Below are positions 33,697 through 42,499 of a DNA stretch of 63,410 nt, one piece after another (the first letter of the stretch is position 1; each line of letters starts with the position of its first letter). The position numbers and the translations under genes are program-made. Source of the stretch: CALISC01 sp963542545. GTDB taxonomy: Bacteria; Bacillota_I; Bacilli_A; Acholeplasmatales; Acholeplasmataceae. Under the pieces are notes generated by a model, which did no database searches, had not been told where the DNA came from, and saw only the letters and a list, made by a program, of their open reading frames with translations. Location of the stretch: the NCBI GenBank assembly GCA_963542545.1, contig CAUTWO010000003.1, positions 1-63,410 on the forward strand. Direction: 5' to 3'.

Positions 33697-36400
33697 TTGG
33701 ATACTCCTTGGCAATAATTTCTTTGCAGCGCACACACAGACCCGCTTCGTTTAAATCAGGTCGCACATTCCAGCAACGCAGACAAGACTTGTCTTTAGAA
33801 ACAGTGGCACTGACTTTAAAATCTTTGCCGAAGTTTAGGTTAACTTTAGCAACTTGCAAAATAGTTGGCAAGTCAAAATTAAGATTTTTAAAAGCAGTGA
33901 GTTGTTGGTCTGTCAAAGTTAAGTTTAAAACAGCCTGCAAAGATTTGCCGATCTGTCCACTTGTGCGCATCTCTTCTAGAGTTTTTAGTACCACCTGTCT
34001 GACTTCTGTAAACTGAGCAAAGTCAGCAAGCAAGCCACTAAACTCAGAGAAATTGCCTACCCGCGGAAAGAACTTCTCTAAATAAATTTGTGAGTTTGGG
34101 TCTTTAGTTAAAGTTTGCCAGGCTTCTTGGGTGGTGTGTGGAATTATTGGATTTAGTAAAACTAGTAGTTTAGTTAAGATATCTAGATAAGTAGATTGCA
34201 CTTCTTCGCGGCTATATGAGTGTTTTGGTTCAATGTAAAGAGTGTCTTTGGTTACATCTAAATAAAAAGCAGACAACTCATTTGAAATAAAAAGCACAAT
34301 TGCTTGCAAGGCTTTGGCAAAGTTATAGTTTTCAAACTGAGTTTTAACTTCTTTAACTAACTCGTTTAACTTAATTGTATAAATTTTAGATAAGTTGCTA
34401 CGCATAGAAAATGCGTAGTGGTTGGTTTTGTCAAAATCACTTAAATTAGAAAGTAAATAGCGTATAGTATTTCTAATTTTTCGGTAAGTCTCGGCAGCTA
34501 TTTTAAGTAGGTTTTCAGAAACACGCACGTCTTGTGAGTAGTCAACGGACGCTGCCCAGATGCGAAGCACATCAGCACCAAGAGTTTTTACAACAGAATT
34601 CGGGTCAACTCCGTTTCCGGCTGATTTAGACATCTTAAAACCTTTTTCGTCTAACACAAAACCATGTGAAAGAATTTGTTTATATGGAGCAGTTTTGGTT
34701 AATGCTACTGAGTTTATCAAACTTGAGTTAAACCAGCCACGATATTGGTCACTTCCCTCTAGATAAAGCTCAGAAACTCGACCATCTAGACTTAAAAAAG
34801 AAGTTCCTGAGTCAAACCAAACATCCATAATATCGGTTTCTTTTCTAAATTTACCGTTTGGAGATTTTGGGTGAGTAAAGCCTTTTGGAAGTAGTTCTTC
34901 GGCAGAGAGTTTAAACCAAATGTTAGAGCCGTGTTTTTCAAAAAGTGCCTTGATGTGGGAAATTACTTTGGTGTCCAGAATTGGAGTTCCGTCTTCTGCG
35001 TAGAAAACCGGAATTGGCACACCCCAAAGGCGTTGGCGCGAAATACACCAGTCTTTGCGCTGTGCTATCATGTTATTCATTCTGATTTTACCCCACTCAG
35101 GTGTCCAGGTTACTGAGTCAATTGCTTTAAATAAGTCTTTTTTAAGTGGTTCAATTGACAAAAACCACTGAGGGGTTGCTCTAAAAATTATAGGTTTTTT
35201 GGTGCGCCAGTCATGAGGATAGGAGTGTGTGATTTTAAACTCGCCAAGTAGTCCTTCGGTTTGTTTTAAGTATTTAATAATTGCTAAGTTCGCGTCTTCA
35301 AAAAACAGACCAGCGAATTCTCCTGCGTCTTTAGTTAATACACCACGCGCGTCAATTGGCGAAAAAGCAGGTAGGTCGTATTTTTGTCCAACCTTAAAGT
35401 CATCTTCTCCGTGTCCAGGTGCGGTGTGGACAAGTCCAGTTCCGTCTTCCGCCGAAACGTGTTCACCAAGTATTACCATGTGTTCTTTTTGGGTAAGAAC
35501 GTGTAAGTAAGTAACTTTTTCCAGGTCAGTTCCTTTAATTTCTAAAATTACTTTAACTTCCACTAAGTTTAACTTCGCTTTAAGGGTATTTAGTAAATCA
35601 GATGCTACCACTAACTTACCACGGTTAGTTTCTACAATTGAGTAAGTTAAATAAGGAGACACGCAAATTGCTAAGTTGGCAGGTAAAGTCCAAGGAGTAG
35701 TTGTCCAAATTAAGAGACTTGCGCCTTTAAGTTCGCGAATTCCTTTGGTTTTCTTAACCTTAAACTCAACAAAAATAGAAGGAGATTCAATGTCGTGATA
35801 TTCAACTTCAGCCTCTGCAAGCGCGGACTCTGAAGACCAAGACCAGTAAACTGGTTTAAACCCACGGTAAATTAAGCCTTTTTCTACCATTTTGGCAAAA
35901 GCCTCAATTTCTCTGGCCTCAAAGCTAGATTCAAGTGTGCGGTATGGTTTATCAAAATTACCAATGCACCCTAGTCGCAAAAACTGCTTACGTTGACGGT
36001 CCAGTTGGCTTTCTGCAAACTTTGCGCATTCTTCTCTAAACTTAACAGGGTCTCCTTTTCGGTTAACTCCGAGTTTAATAACTGCGTTTTCAATTGGCAA
36101 ACCATGCATATCCCAGCCAGGTGTGAAGTCCACAACATCGCCGTTTAATTGACGAAATCTGACAATAAAGTCCTTTAAGATTTTGTTTAAAGCGTGGCCC
36201 ATATGAATTGGGTTGTTAGCGTAAGGTGGCCCATCGTGGAAACAAAACTCATTTCCTGATTTTTCTTTGTTAATTTGATTTCTTTTTAAAAAAAGTAAAT
36301 CATTTGCCCAAGGTGCTTGAATTAAGGGCTCTTTTTCACCTAAGTTTCCGCGCATCGGAAACTCAGTTTTAGGTAAAAGTAGGGTGTCTTTAAAATCCAT
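33689..36400 (-). CDS. ileS: Isoleucyl-tRNA synthetase
   Basis: A full-length (903-residue) class I synthetase that charges tRNA-Ile. Motifs: PIHMGH (HIGH type) at 64-69, the editing-domain block WTTTPWTLPANLAI, KMSKSAGNGVDP (KMSKS), DVWFDSG, and a C-terminal zinc site CLRCWNVRPD ... CVRCKEII with both CxxC pairs intact. It is preceded by sepF, as in the sepF ... ileS neighbourhood of Firmicutes, and followed by the overlapping SurE-like gene. The ribosome site before the ATG is weak. Confidence 0.98.
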   Translation of the reverse strand: MDFKDTLLLPKTEFPMRGNLGEKEPLIQAPWANDLLFLKRNQINKEKSGNEFCFHDGPPYANNPIHMGHALNKILKDFIVRFRQLNGDVVDFTPGWDMHGLPIENAVIKLGVNRKGDPVKFREECAKFAESQLDRQRKQFLRLGCIGNFDKPYRTLESSFEAREIEAFAKMVEKGLIYRGFKPVYWSWSSESALAEAEVEYHDIESPSIFVEFKVKKTKGIRELKGASLLIWTTTPWTLPANLAICVSPYLTYSIVETNRGKLVVASDLLNTLKAKLNLVEVKVILEIKGTDLEKVTYLHVLTQKEHMVILGEHVSAEDGTGLVHTAPGHGEDDFKVGQKYDLPAFSPIDARGVLTKDAGEFAGLFFEDANLAIIKYLKQTEGLLGEFKITHSYPHDWRTKKPIIFRATPQWFLSIEPLKKDLFKAIDSVTWTPEWGKIRMNNMIAQRKDWCISRQRLWGVPIPVFYAEDGTPILDTKVISHIKALFEKHGSNIWFKLSAEELLPKGFTHPKSPNGKFRKETDIMDVWFDSGTSFLSLDGRVSELYLEGSDQYRGWFNSSLINSVALTKTAPYKQILSHGFVLDEKGFKMSKSAGNGVDPNSVVKTLGADVLRIWAASVDYSQDVRVSENLLKIAAETYRKIRNTIRYLLSNLSDFDKTNHYAFSMRSNLSKIYTIKLNELVKEVKTQFENYNFAKALQAIVLFISNELSAFYLDVTKDTLYIEPKHSYSREEVQSTYLDILTKLLVLLNPIIPHTTQEAWQTLTKDPNSQIYLEKFFPRVGNFSEFSGLLADFAQFTEVRQVVLKTLEEMRTSGQIGKSLQAVLNLTLTDQQLTAFKNLNFDLPTILQVAKVNLNFGKDFKVSATVSKDKSCLRCWNVRPDLNEAGLCVRCKEIIAKEYPNA

Positions 36401-36423
36401 AATTTCTCTAAACTTTCCTTATT

Positions 36424-36753
36424 TTAGTCTTTAATTACTTCTTTTAAAAATTTATCAATCGTGCCATCTAAGTAAAGGGTGTCGTCTGCAAACAGAAAAA
36501 CTTTTTCATTCATTTCAATAACTTCGCCGTTTAACGCACAAACACATCCAGATAAAAATGCAATTGCTTTGTTAGCATCGGCTATTTTAAGTAAGTCAAA
36601 GTTCAAAACCACAGGTTTGCCTTGCTTTATCATTTCGGCAAACTCAAGTAGAGTTTCATCGTCTGCTTTATCTAGTCGCTTAAAAACAATCAGTTCGCGT
36701 TTTGTGTAGGTAGGGGTTGTAACAATTGGGGTTTTTTTCTTAAATCCAAACAT
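36424..36753 (-). CDS. sepF: Cell division protein SepF
   Basis: A 109-residue protein whose residues ~25-105 match the SepF fold (DUF552): VFKRLDKADDETLLEFAEMI, GKPVVLNFDLLKIADANKAIAFLSGCV cut into helix and strand, and EKVFLFA near the end. In Firmicutes SepF polymerises on FtsZ and tethers it to the membrane through an amphipathic N-terminus. The N-terminus here is short (MFGFKKK). It lies between ychF-ftsZ and ileS on one strand, fitting a division role. No ftsA is seen in the window, so SepF may be the main FtsZ anchor. Confidence 0.88.
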   Translation of the reverse strand: MFGFKKKTPIVTTPTYTKRELIVFKRLDKADDETLLEFAEMIKQGKPVVLNFDLLKIADANKAIAFLSGCVCALNGEVIEMNEKVFLFADDTLYLDGTIDKFLKEVIKD

Positions 36754-36770
36754 GAAAATCTCCTTTTTGG

Positions 36771-37859
36771 TTAAACATTGAAGCGAAAAGTTATGATATC
36801 GCCGTCTTTAACTAAGTATTCTTTTCCTTCTAAGCGAAGGGCTCCGTTTTCTTTTGCTGAGTTAATTGAGCCATACTTTAAAAAATCTGCATAAGCCACA
36901 ACTTCTGCTTTGATAAAACCACGTTTAAAGTCAGTGTGAATTATGCCGGCGCACTCTGGTGCCTTAGAGCCAGTTTTAAAAGTCCAGGCTCTACATTCGT
37001 CAGGACCGGCTGTAAAATAAGTAGACAGATTAAGTGTTGAATAGGTTGTTTCTATAATTTGGTCAAGTCCGGTTTTGTCAAAACCAAATTGTTCAAGATA
37101 CTCAATTCGCTCGTCTTTGTTCATTTTGGCAACTTCTTCTTCTAGTTTTATGCAGACCGCTAAAACTTGAGCATAGCGGGCATCGGCGTACGCTTTGATT
37201 TTCGTTAGGTTAGCATTTGAAGTTTCATCTTCTTTATCGTCAGAAATATTGGCGATGTAAATCAGGGGTTTTAAGGTAAGTAAGTTAAGAGACTTAACTA
37301 AAAAACGCTCGTCTTCGGTTAATTCAGGTTGGGTTTCTGCAAGAATTGCAGATTTTACTTTAGTTAAAATTTCAACTTCTTGAATAGCCTCTTTGTCTTT
37401 TTGGGTGCGCGCTTTCTTTTCAATTTTAGCAATGCGGTTTTCAACGATTTCAAGGTCAGCCAGGGCTAGTTCTGTGTCAATAATTTGGGCATCTCTAACT
37501 GGGTCTACTGAGTTTTCAACGTGCAGTACATTGTTGTCTTTAAAACAACGCACAATCTCAACGATGGCGTCAACTTCCCTGATGTGTGAAAGAAACTTAT
37601 TGCCAAGGCCTTCTCCACTCGCGGCTCCTTTTACTAGTCCCGCTATATCTATAAACTGATAGGCAGCGCAAGTAGTTTTTTTAGGCAAATAAACTGAGGC
37701 AAGTTTATCTAAACGACTGTCTTGCACCACAACTTGACCAACATTTGGCTCTATTGTTGCAAACGGGTAGTTGGCAGACAAAGCATTGGCCTTAGTTAAA
37801 GCATTGAAAAGCGAAGACTTGCCGACATTCGGCAGGCCAACAATTCCGGCTTTCAGCAT
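36771..37859 (-). CDS. ychF: Ribosome-binding ATPase YchF (OLA1 family)
   Basis: A 362-residue Obg-like NTPase. The P-loop GLPNVGKSS is near residue 8, followed by SANYPFATIEPNVG, IDIAGLVKGASGEGLGN (switch II), and an ATP-type G4 motif (NISD) in place of NKxD. The C-terminal TGS domain ends in LVKDGDIITFRFNV. It binds ribosomes and modulates stress responses in bacteria. The ATG at 37859 overlaps the ftsZ TAA by one base, so translation is coupled to ftsZ. Confidence 0.97.
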   Translation of the reverse strand: MLKAGIVGLPNVGKSSLFNALTKANALSANYPFATIEPNVGQVVVQDSRLDKLASVYLPKKTTCAAYQFIDIAGLVKGAASGEGLGNKFLSHIREVDAIVEIVRCFKDNNVLHVENSVDPVRDAQIIDTELALADLEIVENRIAKIEKKARTQKDKEAIQEVEILTKVKSAILAETQPELTEDERFLVKSLNLLTLKPLIYIANISDDKEDETSNANLTKIKAYADARYAQVLAVCIKLEEEVAKMNKDERIEYLEQFGFDKTGLDQIIETTYSTLNLSTYFTAGPDECRAWTFKTGSKAPECAGIIHTDFKRGFIKAEVVAYADFLKYGSINSAKENGALRLEGKEYLVKDGDIITFRFNV

Positions 37860-39007
37860 TATTTTCGTGCCCAAAACGGGATATCTGAGTTTTCATCAGT
37901 CTCCGCATCTTGGCTATTGTCTGTATCTTGGTTAAATGACGCAAAAAAGTCGTCTTGCGCTTGATCTTGAATTTTTTTAATTTCTTGATTAAAAAAAGCG
38001 GTCTCTGTGTTTTTAACCAGTTCATTGGCAAAACTTTCAGCATCAGTGTGTGATTTTGTTAACTCAACACCAGTGGCGATTACCGTAACAATAATTTCGT
38101 CTACTAGCTTATCGTTAATCATCACACCCATGATGATGTTAATATCGGTTGATGTGTTGTTTCTAATTTCCTGCAAAACCTCGCTTAACTCAAATTGAGA
38201 AAGTTCAGTAGGTGCGGTGATATTTAAAATCGCATCTGTTGCGCCTTGAATTGAGGTTTCCAAAATTTTTGAAGAAATCGCGGCTCTCGCGGCTTTAATG
38301 GCTTTATTTTCACCACTCGCTACACCAATTCCCATGATAGCGGTGCCTTTGTCTTTCAGCACTGTTTTAACGTCTGCAAAGTCAACGTTAATCACACCTG
38401 GATACATAATTAAGTCAGATATACCTTGTACACATTGGCGAAGTACGTTGTCAGCCTCACGAAAAGCATCAAGCAAGGTAGTACGGTGGTCAGAAATTTC
38501 GTTTAATTTGTCGTTTTCAATAACAATTAAAGCATCGCAGTTTGGTTTAAGTTCAGCAATGCCGCGTAGTGCGTTTTCACGTCTACGTTTACCTTCCAAG
38601 GTATAGGGTTTTGTGACTACACCAACAACAAGTGCGCCTTCCTCTTTGGCAACTCTCGCGACAATTGGCGCAGCACCAGTTCCAGTCCCTCCGCCCATTC
38701 CACAAGTTACAAAAACCATTTTAGCTGGTTTCAAGGCTTGGCGAATATCGTCTTCAGACTCAGTTGCTGCCTCTTGTCCGCGCTCTGCGTTTTGACCAGC
38801 ACCAAGTCCTTTGTCTGGACCTTCGCCAATTAGTATTCTGATTTCTGCAAGTGAACGTTTTAGGTCTTGTGAGTCGGTGTTAATAGCAACATAAGTCACA
38901 CCGCTTACGTTGTTTTCAATCATGCGGTTAATAGCGTTTCCACCACCACCGCCAACACCTGCGACCATGATTAGGGGTTTAATTTGAAAATTGTTTACTG
39001 TATCCAT
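37859..39007 (-). CDS. ftsZ: Cell division protein FtsZ
   Basis: The 382-residue tubulin homologue forms the Z-ring. Seen: the N-terminal VAGVGGGGGNAI, the signature GGGTGTG at 105-111, the T7-loop region (NVDFADVKTVLKDKG), a ~50-residue linker, and the conserved C-terminal peptide DIPFWARK that binds partners such as SepF. GAGGT lies 10 nt before the ATG. The next genes are ychF, sepF and ileS. Confidence 0.98.
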   Translation of the reverse strand: MDTVNNFQIKPLIMVAGVGGGGGNAINRMIENNVSGVTYVAINTDSQDLKRSLAEIRILIGEGPDKGLGAGQNAERGQEAATESEDDIRQALKPAKMVFVTCGMGGGTGTGAAPIVARVAKEEGALVVGVVTKPYTLEGKRRRENALRGIAELKPNCDALIVIENDKLNEISDHRTTLLDAFREADNVLRQCVQGISDLIMYPGVINVDFADVKTVLKDKGTAIMGIGVASGENKAIKAARAAISSKILETSIQGATDAILNITAPTELSQFELSEVLQEIRNNTSTDINIIMGVMINDKLVDEIIVTVIATGVELTKSHTDAESFANELVKNTETAFFNQEIKKIQDQAQDDFFASFNQDTDNSQDAETDENSDIPFWARK

Positions 39008-39077
39008 TAAAAAAATACCTCTTTACTTCAATTATAACTTATTTTTTGCGATTTTCGTGTGTTTTTAAGCCTGTTTT

Positions 39078-40184
39078 TTAACTGTTTGTGTAGTTAGTAG
39101 TTGCGTAAAACTTGGCTTTAAATTCACTAAACTTACCGGCTTTAGCCGCTTGTTTAATTTCGTTAACTAAGTGTTTTAAGTATGCTAAGTTTTGAACTGT
39201 GGCGATGCGCTCGCCTAGTTTTTCGCCAGTTTTAAATAGGTGATGCAAATAACTTTTTGAGTAATTGGCAAATTTATGGCCAAGTCCTTTATCTAGTGGT
39301 GAGTGGTCGTGTTTGTACTTTGCGTTTTTGATGTTAATAGAACCAGTTGTGGTAAAAATGTGGCCGTGTCTTGCGTTTCTAGTTGGCATCACACAGTCAA
39401 ACATGTCAACTCCGCGTTCAATTGCTTCAACTAAGTTAGCAGGTTTACCCACACCCATTAAGTACCTAGGTTTGTCTTCGGGCATTTTAGGAACTATAAA
39501 ATCAAGGACTTGGTACATCTCTTGGTTGGTTTCACCAACCGCAAGACCACCAATTGCGTAGCCTGGTAAGTCAAGTGCTGTGATTTCTTTTAGTGACTTT
39601 AGTCTAAGTTGAGTGTCCAGTCCACCTTGGTTGATGCCAAAAAGTGCTTGTCTTGAAGTTAAGGCACTTTGGCAACGCTTCAGCCACCTAGTAGTTCGCT
39701 CAATTGACTTTTCCATATATTTAAAGTCTGCGTAAACTGGTGGACATTCATCAAACGCCATTACGATGTCTGCACCAATTGCCATTTGGATTTCCATTGA
39801 TTTCTCTGGCGTTAAAAACAACTTATCTCCGTTTTCAGGGTTTTTAAAAACGACGCCTTCTTCGGTAATTTTGCGGTTTTTAGTCAAGGAAAAAACTTGG
39901 TATCCTCCGCTGTCGGTAAGCATAGCCTTTGGCCAATGCATAAAGGCTTTTGCTCCTTTTACCTCGGTTAAAACCTCAGTGCCAGGATGAAGCCAAAGAT
40001 GGTAAGTGTTGGCTAAAATCAGGCCTTCTGAAACCTCCTCAATTTCCTTGACATCAAGGGTTTTAACAGTGGCTTTGGTGCCAACTGGCATGAAAACAGG
40101 GGTTTCGACAACTGTGCCGTTTTCAAAGTGAAGTTCGCCTAGTCTAATTCCTTCTTTTGTGGTTTCTTTTTTAAACTTAATCAT
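39078..40184 (-). CDS. tgt: tRNA-guanine transglycosylase without zinc-binding cysteines
   Basis: A 368-residue TIM-barrel enzyme that swaps guanine 34 for a queuine precursor in tRNAs. Seen: the YHLWLHPG segment, MLTDSGGYQVFSL with the catalytic Asp, IGGLAVGE, and the nucleophile region FDCVMPTRNARHGHIFT. The usual zinc site CxCxxC...H is missing: the stretch before ANYSKSYLHHLF reads DKGLGHKF, with no Cys. Otherwise length and order are normal. It begins within the HAD gene (overlap ATGATTAA). Confidence 0.93.
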   Translation of the reverse strand: MIKFKKETTKEGIRLGELHFENGTVVETPVFMPVGTKATVKTLDVKEIEEVSEGLILANTYHLWLHPGTEVLTEVKGAKAFMHWPKAMLTDSGGYQVFSLTKNRKITEEGVVFKNPENGDKLFLTPEKSMEIQMAIGADIVMAFDECPPVYADFKYMEKSIERTTRWLKRCQSALTSRQALFGINQGGLDTQLRLKSLKEITALDLPGYAIGGLAVGETNQEMYQVLDFIVPKMPEDKPRYLMGVGKPANLVEAIERGVDMFDCVMPTRNARHGHIFTTTGSINIKNAKYKHDHSPLDKGLGHKFANYSKSYLHHLFKTGEKLGERIATVQNLAYLKHLVNEIKQAAKAGKFSEFKAKFYATTNYTNS

Positions 40185-40827
40185 CGATATCGCTAAGTAA
40201 AGCCGTTTCCAAGGCTTTTACTGACTTAAATATTGTGCTTTTTGGAGCGATAGTGTGTAGAAAATCAAAAGAACGAAAACCGTATGAAACTAAAAAACAA
40301 GGGATTTTAGTAATTTCTGAAAAGTGCAGATCAACTTCACTGTCGCCAACAAAAATACATTCATCTTGACTAAATCCGTATTTGCGACTAAGGAAGTTTA
40401 AGGTATCTGGCGCTGGTTTGGCGCGTAGATTTTGACTAAAGCCAAGCACGTGGGTGAAGATGTTTGGAAAATAAAAGTCTATAATTTTTTTAACTAGAAA
40501 CTCAGGTTTATTTGAAATTACAAACAGTCTGGCACCACTTGATTTCAAAGCATTTAACATCTCAACGGTGCCTTTGTAAGGTTTCGTGTATTTAAGTGGG
40601 TCTTGGTTGTATGCTTGGTTGTAGTGTTTAACCATTTGGTCAATGTTTTGCTTGTCGTTTAAGACACACTGCATAAGTTCGCGCGAACCATTTCCAGTGC
40701 AGTAAATTATTTTGTCTTTATTGGCTTTAGCAAACTTAAAGTATGCAAGAGTTGAGTTTACTGCTTTAATGATGTCTTTAGATGTATCTAGTAGTGTACC
40801 GTCTAAATCAAAGATAATATTTTTCAT
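40177..40827 (-). CDS. HAD-family phosphatase (phosphoglycolate phosphatase-like)
   Basis: A 216-residue HAD hydrolase: FDLDGTLLDT (motif I with the nucleophile Asp), SNKPEFLV with the motif II Ser, KPAPDTL with the motif III Lys, and FVGDSEVDLHFSE (motif IV). An alpha-helical cap lies between motifs I and II. It resembles Gph/PpaX. Repair of phosphoglycolate or another small phosphate ester is likely, but the substrate cannot be read from sequence. The gene overlaps tgt by 8 nt. Confidence 0.9.
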   Translation of the reverse strand: MKNIIFDLDGTLLDTSKDIIKAVNSTLAYFKFAKANKDKIIYCTGNGSRELMQCVLNDKQNIDQMVKHYNQAYNQDPLKYTKPYKGTVEMLNALKSSGARLFVISNKPEFLVKKIIDFYFPNIFTHVLGFSQNLRAKPAPDTLNFLSRKYGFSQDECIFVGDSEVDLHFSEITKIPCFLVSYGFRSFDFLHTIAPKSTIFKSVKALETALLSDIDD

Positions 40828-40886
40828 AATTTCTCCTTTGGAAAATCGCCAAAATTTGGATAAAAAGTAGTGCTGTTTTTCGTGAT

Positions 40887-40911
40887 AAAAACCAGCGGGT
40901 GCTGGTTTTTT
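40887..40911 (-). terminator. Terminator at the end of the opp-linked genes
   Basis: AAAAACCAGC pairs with GCTGGTTTTT around a 4-nt loop GGGT. It lies between the stop at 40924 and the HAD gene start and has T-rich tails in both directions. Confidence 0.85.
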
Positions 40912-40923
40912 AAAATAAATAAA

Positions 40924-41625
40924 TTAGTTAGTTAATTTTAAAATGGTTTCAGTCGCTGCTTTAAAATAAGTAGTCGGATAAAAACTTTTTGAGTGCAAAA
41001 AATAAAGTGTACTTTCTTTTTCAAAATATGCAATATTGACAGATGTAAAGTTAAAGCCACGGTTTTTTATAAAAACTAAGTTGTCAGTCTCTGTCTCTGA
41101 TCGCGCAGAATACTCGCTGTATTTTTTGAAAATCAAACAGGTTAAATAAACTATTCTTTTTTGTTCAAAGCGTGTAAGGATTTTTTTAATTTCTGCGTCA
41201 ATTTTAATGTCTAAAAATCCGACGTCTGAGTTTTTTATGTAAAAAGTCAATTCAAGTCCGTGATTTTGTGTGTTTTCTTTTAAATATAAATTAAAATCCA
41301 AAGTGCTACTTTGCAGTTTAAAGCCATGGATTTGTAGTAAATCTGGTAGTTTTTCAAAAAAAGTTTTTTTAACCAAAAACGGCTGCACTTTCGTTTCTTT
41401 TAACCTAAAATATTTTTGTTTTAAATTCAAAGTTGTGATTTTAGTTTTGAAAACTAAAATTAAAATAAAGAAAACCAGCACTAAAAGTAAAGTAATAGTT
41501 GTAAAAATAGATTTTGGTGCCTTTAAAAAATAAAGCAAAAGTGCAGCGAATAGGACTGCTAAAAAAGCAGTCCACAACACACTTAAATATATTAGTTTAG
41601 TTTTTTGAATTTTTTTACTATTCAA
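40924..41625 (-). CDS. Two-helix membrane protein, unknown function
   Basis: About 233 residues with two adjacent membrane helices near the N-terminus (residues ~12-35 and ~43-63 from this start), joined by a short loop (KAPKSIF), then ~170 soluble residues with alternating strands and basic helices. The TTG at 41625 is preferred because AAGG lies 6 nt before it; a GTG at 41649 is an alternative. It overlaps the lipoprotein gene and closes the opp-linked group. No family is recognised. Confidence 0.65.
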   Translation of the reverse strand: MNSKKIQKTKLIYLSVLWTAFLAVLFAALLLYFLKAPKSIFTTITLLLVLVFFILILVFKTKITTLNLKQKYFRLKETKVQPFLVKKTFFEKLPDLLQIHGFKLQSSTLDFNLYLKENTQNHGLELTFYIKNSDVGFLDIKIDAEIKKILTRFEQKRIVYLTCLIFKKYSEYSARSETETDNLVFIKNRGFNFTSVNIAYFEKESTLYFLHSKSFYPTTYFKAATETILKLTN

Positions 41626-42499
41626 TTCTTGCCTTAATAGTACCGTCACGGCGTGTACTTTGAATTAACTTTCCATCTTCTAACGAGTAATAAACTCCGT
41701 TAAAATTACCATTTTCGTCGTACTTAAGTTCATCTTTAAATTTATTTCCTGAAGCAAAATACCAACCTTTGAATAACTTTTTGCCGTTTTCGCCGTTGTA
41801 TTTAGTTTTTAGTACTTCGGTTAATTCAAGCAATTTTTGAATTTGTTGGCCAAATAGCACATCAACTTCATATCTTTTGCCATCGGCAATAATTGTGATT
41901 TGATATTCCACTGGCAAGAAATACGCCCAAAGTGTGATGTCTTCAAAATAGGCTTTTTCTTTAAGTGAAATAATTACTGAGTTGACAGGATCGAAACCAG
42001 GAAGATTTGGGTCAGTTGTTGACCAACCTTTAAAATCATAGCCGATTCTCTTCGCGTTTGGAAGGTTAGTACCTTTTGTAAAGTTATATTTATCTGGTAT
42101 ATCGCCTTCTATTACAGTGCCTGACTCAAGTGGTGCAAAAGTGATTTTAATTTCTGTGAACTCAATTTTGGCAAACAAAGCAGCAGATTCTTTAAAACGA
42201 TGAGTGTCGAAGTTAACCTCTTCTGTGTGTGCAGGGTCTAAATACCAAGCGATTATTTTAGCCGGAGCATAAAGTTCATAACCTGCTTGTATAACTTCGC
42301 CTTTAGCGTTAACTTTTTTAGCAACCGGTTTGTTTAACTTAATTCCGTCTTTAGGAACTTCTGTAAACTCACTTGGCGCAAGATGGCCTTGTGGAATGTA
42401 ATAAGCAATTTGGATACCTTTTATTCTATATGTTCCGCAGGCTGCAAATAAAATTAAAGTTAAAAAAGAAAACAAGACAATAAGTAATTTTTTTGCCAT
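41618..42499 (-). CDS. Lipoprotein with InlB-like repeats
   Basis: A 293-residue lipoprotein: lipobox FAAC (Cys21). Three beta-grasp-like units follow: residues ~75-115 (AWYLDPAHTEEVNF), ~120-195 (YDFKGWSTT ... LWAYF) and ~200-260 (LFKGWYFASGNKF), with the F-GW pattern of InlB B-repeats. The start ATG overlaps the oppF TAA by one base, so it is translated with the peptide transporter and may be a surface partner of it. Function is unknown. Confidence 0.83.
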   Translation of the reverse strand: MAKKLLIVLFSFLTLILFAACGTYRIKGIQIAYYIPQGHLAPSEFTEVPKDGIKLNKPVAKKVNAKGEVIQAGYELYAPAKIIAWYLDPAHTEEVNFDTHRFKESAALFAKIEFTEIKITFAPLESGTVIEGDIPDKYNFTKGTNLPNAKRIGYDFKGWSTTDPNLPGFDPVNSVIISLKEKAYFEDITLWAYFLPVEYQITIIADGKRYEVDVLFGQQIQKLLELTEVLKTKYNGENGKKLFKGWYFASGNKFKDELKYDENGNFNGVYYSLEDGKLIQSTRRDGTIKARIE

